IMG/VR virus record: IMGVR_UViG_3300043673_000011
Span: 1-40,253 of that record
DNA: 40,253 bases
From: a virus
Strand: one strand, 5' to 3'
How positions within the stretch are numbered: the first letter of the stretch is position 1; the number at the start of each line of letters is the position of its first letter. A program made the translations under genes and the position numbers. Below are positions 39,581-40,253 of the stretch, one piece after another. The notes beneath the pieces were generated by a model. It did not search any database and was not told where the DNA came from. It was given only the letters and a program-made list of their open reading frames with translations.

Positions 39581-40054
39581 ATGAAACTGGGCGGCCGCGA
39601 ATTCGATGTGATCGCGAGCGGGACGATCGAGTGGGATGTCACGCTGCTCAATCTGCTGCAGGCGTGCGGGCTTGCCGATGTGACCATGCACGCCGGCGAG
39701 ACGGCCGAAGGCCTGGCGCTTCGGGTTTATCGCACGCTCATGAGCTCCGGATCCGTGTTCGAGATCTTAGGCTGCGTCCTCACGCCGGGCGGCACGGACC
39801 CTTTCAAGTGGACGCCAGAGCTGATGAAGCAGACCTCGGCGTTCCTTCGCACGCTGCACGTGAAGGAAGACAAGGACGAAATCAAGTCGCAAATCAATAG
39901 CCTTGTCGCCGGTTTTTTTCGTCAAGGGCTGCTCTCCGTTCGGATTTTTCCGAGCTCTTCGATCCTCCAAAACGGAGGCGAGGAGCAGAAGGGGAAGCAG
40001 CCCGCAAACCTGTCGCCGGAGATTTCGACGGGCGACTTGGCGAATGGGGCCTGA
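39581..40054 (+). CDS. Tail assembly chaperone G (zero-frame product)
   Basis: 157 residues with GGAGG upstream. Helical: LLNLLQACGLADVTMHAGETAEGLALRVYRTLM, then LRTLHVKEDKDEIKSQIN. It lies between tail tube and tape measure. At 39913-39919, codons GGT TTT TTT contain T TTT TTT, a classic -1 slippery heptamer. As in lambda G/G-T, most ribosomes would finish G and a few would shift into the T frame. Confidence 0.85.
   Translation: MKLGGREFDVIASGTIEWDVTLLNLLQACGLADVTMHAGETAEGLALRVYRTLMSSGSVFEILGCVLTPGGTDPFKWTPELMKQTSAFLRTLHVKEDKDEIKSQINSLVAGFFRQGLLSVRIFPSSSILQNGGEEQKGKQPANLSPEISTGDLANGA
39913..39919 (+). promoter_or_regulatory. -1 ribosomal frameshift site T TTT TTT (G to G-T)
   Basis: The heptamer is in register with G codons. 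The -1 frame is open from 39901 to the end of the window and reads ...FDGRLGEWGLMVRELAEYQPDRIETVLRW, a T-like sequence. A small 5-bp stem TCGGA-TTTT-TCCGA (39940-39953) follows ~20 nt downstream. Confidence 0.8.
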
Positions 40055-40253
40055 TGGTGCGCGAGCTCGCCGAATATCAGCCCGACAGAATCGAGACGGT
40101 CCTGCGCTGGCCGCTGCGCGAGGCGCTGATCGGCTATCGGGAGAAAATGCTCGCAAGCGCCCGGGCCGCCTATCAGCACGAGCTTTCCATGTGGACGGCG
40201 ATCGCGCCGCATTCGAAGAAGAAGCTCGACCCGCCTAATCCCCCGGCGATCCT
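39919..40253 (+). CDS. G-T frameshift extension (T part, 3' end outside window)
   Basis: Reached by -1 shift. Includes VRELAEYQPDRIETVLRWPL and REALIGYREKMLASARAAYQHELSMWTA, and ends with PPNPPAIL as T-like parts do near the end. The G-T fusion would bind the tape measure during tail assembly. An ATG at 40054 overlaps the G stop but is more likely internal. Cut by the window edge. Confidence 0.75.

Overview
This window is almost certainly the genome, or nearly all of it, of a temperate tailed phage with a long non-contractile (siphovirus-type) tail that infects a GC-rich Gram-negative bacterium. The Gram-negative host is inferred from an embedded Rz/Rz1 spanin pair. The packaging and head genes are lambda-like: Nu1-like small terminase, gpA-like large terminase, gpW-like joiner and gpB-like portal. 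They are combined with a fused HK97-type protease/major capsid protein. Temperate life is shown by a large serine integrase and a divergent repressor/Cro switch. The host genus cannot be fixed from the sequence; a high-GC proteobacterium is the best guess.

Layout. 1-9.95 kb (+): end of the tape measure gene, two paralogous tail proteins, a large tail protein, a BR0599/DUF2163-type hub protein, two small tail-assembly proteins, a 787-aa J-like tip protein, and fibre or appendage proteins. 9.97-12.76 kb (+): a further small structural protein, then lysis (small membrane proteins, M15 peptidase endolysin, Rz with Rz1 nested inside it). 12.78-24.09 kb (-): one long leftward early operon with many ATGA/GTGA start-stop overlaps. 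Read from its promoter it holds a run of tiny genes, a RecT/Bet annealing protein, a PD-(D/E)XK exonuclease, a coiled-coil protein, an ExoX-like exonuclease, CsrA, a DUF551 protein, a Zn/HTH protein, a HerA-like ATPase, a small TGHHH-motif protein, a DUF6745 protein with a 15-unit 12-bp repeat, an HNH nuclease and finally the serine integrase. 24.1-24.9 kb: immunity region with near-identical left and right operator/promoter blocks, a short CI-like repressor (-) and Cro (+). 24.9-28.6 kb (+): replication region with an O-like initiator carrying iteron-like repeats, then a possible loader, two paralogous small proteins, an acidic-tailed SSB-like protein, RusA and small membrane proteins. 28.6-30.0 kb: a structural-type protein and an inverted exported cargo gene (moron). 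30.0-40.25 kb (+): probable cos region, terminase, portal, capsid, connectors, tail tube and the G/G-T tail chaperones, with a probable -1 ribosomal frameshift just before the window ends.

The window ends inside the tail chaperone T region and begins inside the tape measure gene. It therefore looks like a circular or virion-form map opened within the tape measure region, and not like an integrated prophage: the integrase lies in the middle and no host genes flank the phage.

How the parts work together. Repressor and Cro compete at two shared operator blocks. The leftward operon supplies recombination, a host-regulator homologue (CsrA) and integration. The rightward operon supplies replication, then packaging, head, tail and lysis. 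The least explained parts are the DUF6745/TGHHH pair with its repeat, the phage CsrA, the ATPase with duplicated winged-helix tails, and a DnaA-box cluster between the terminase and head-joining genes.
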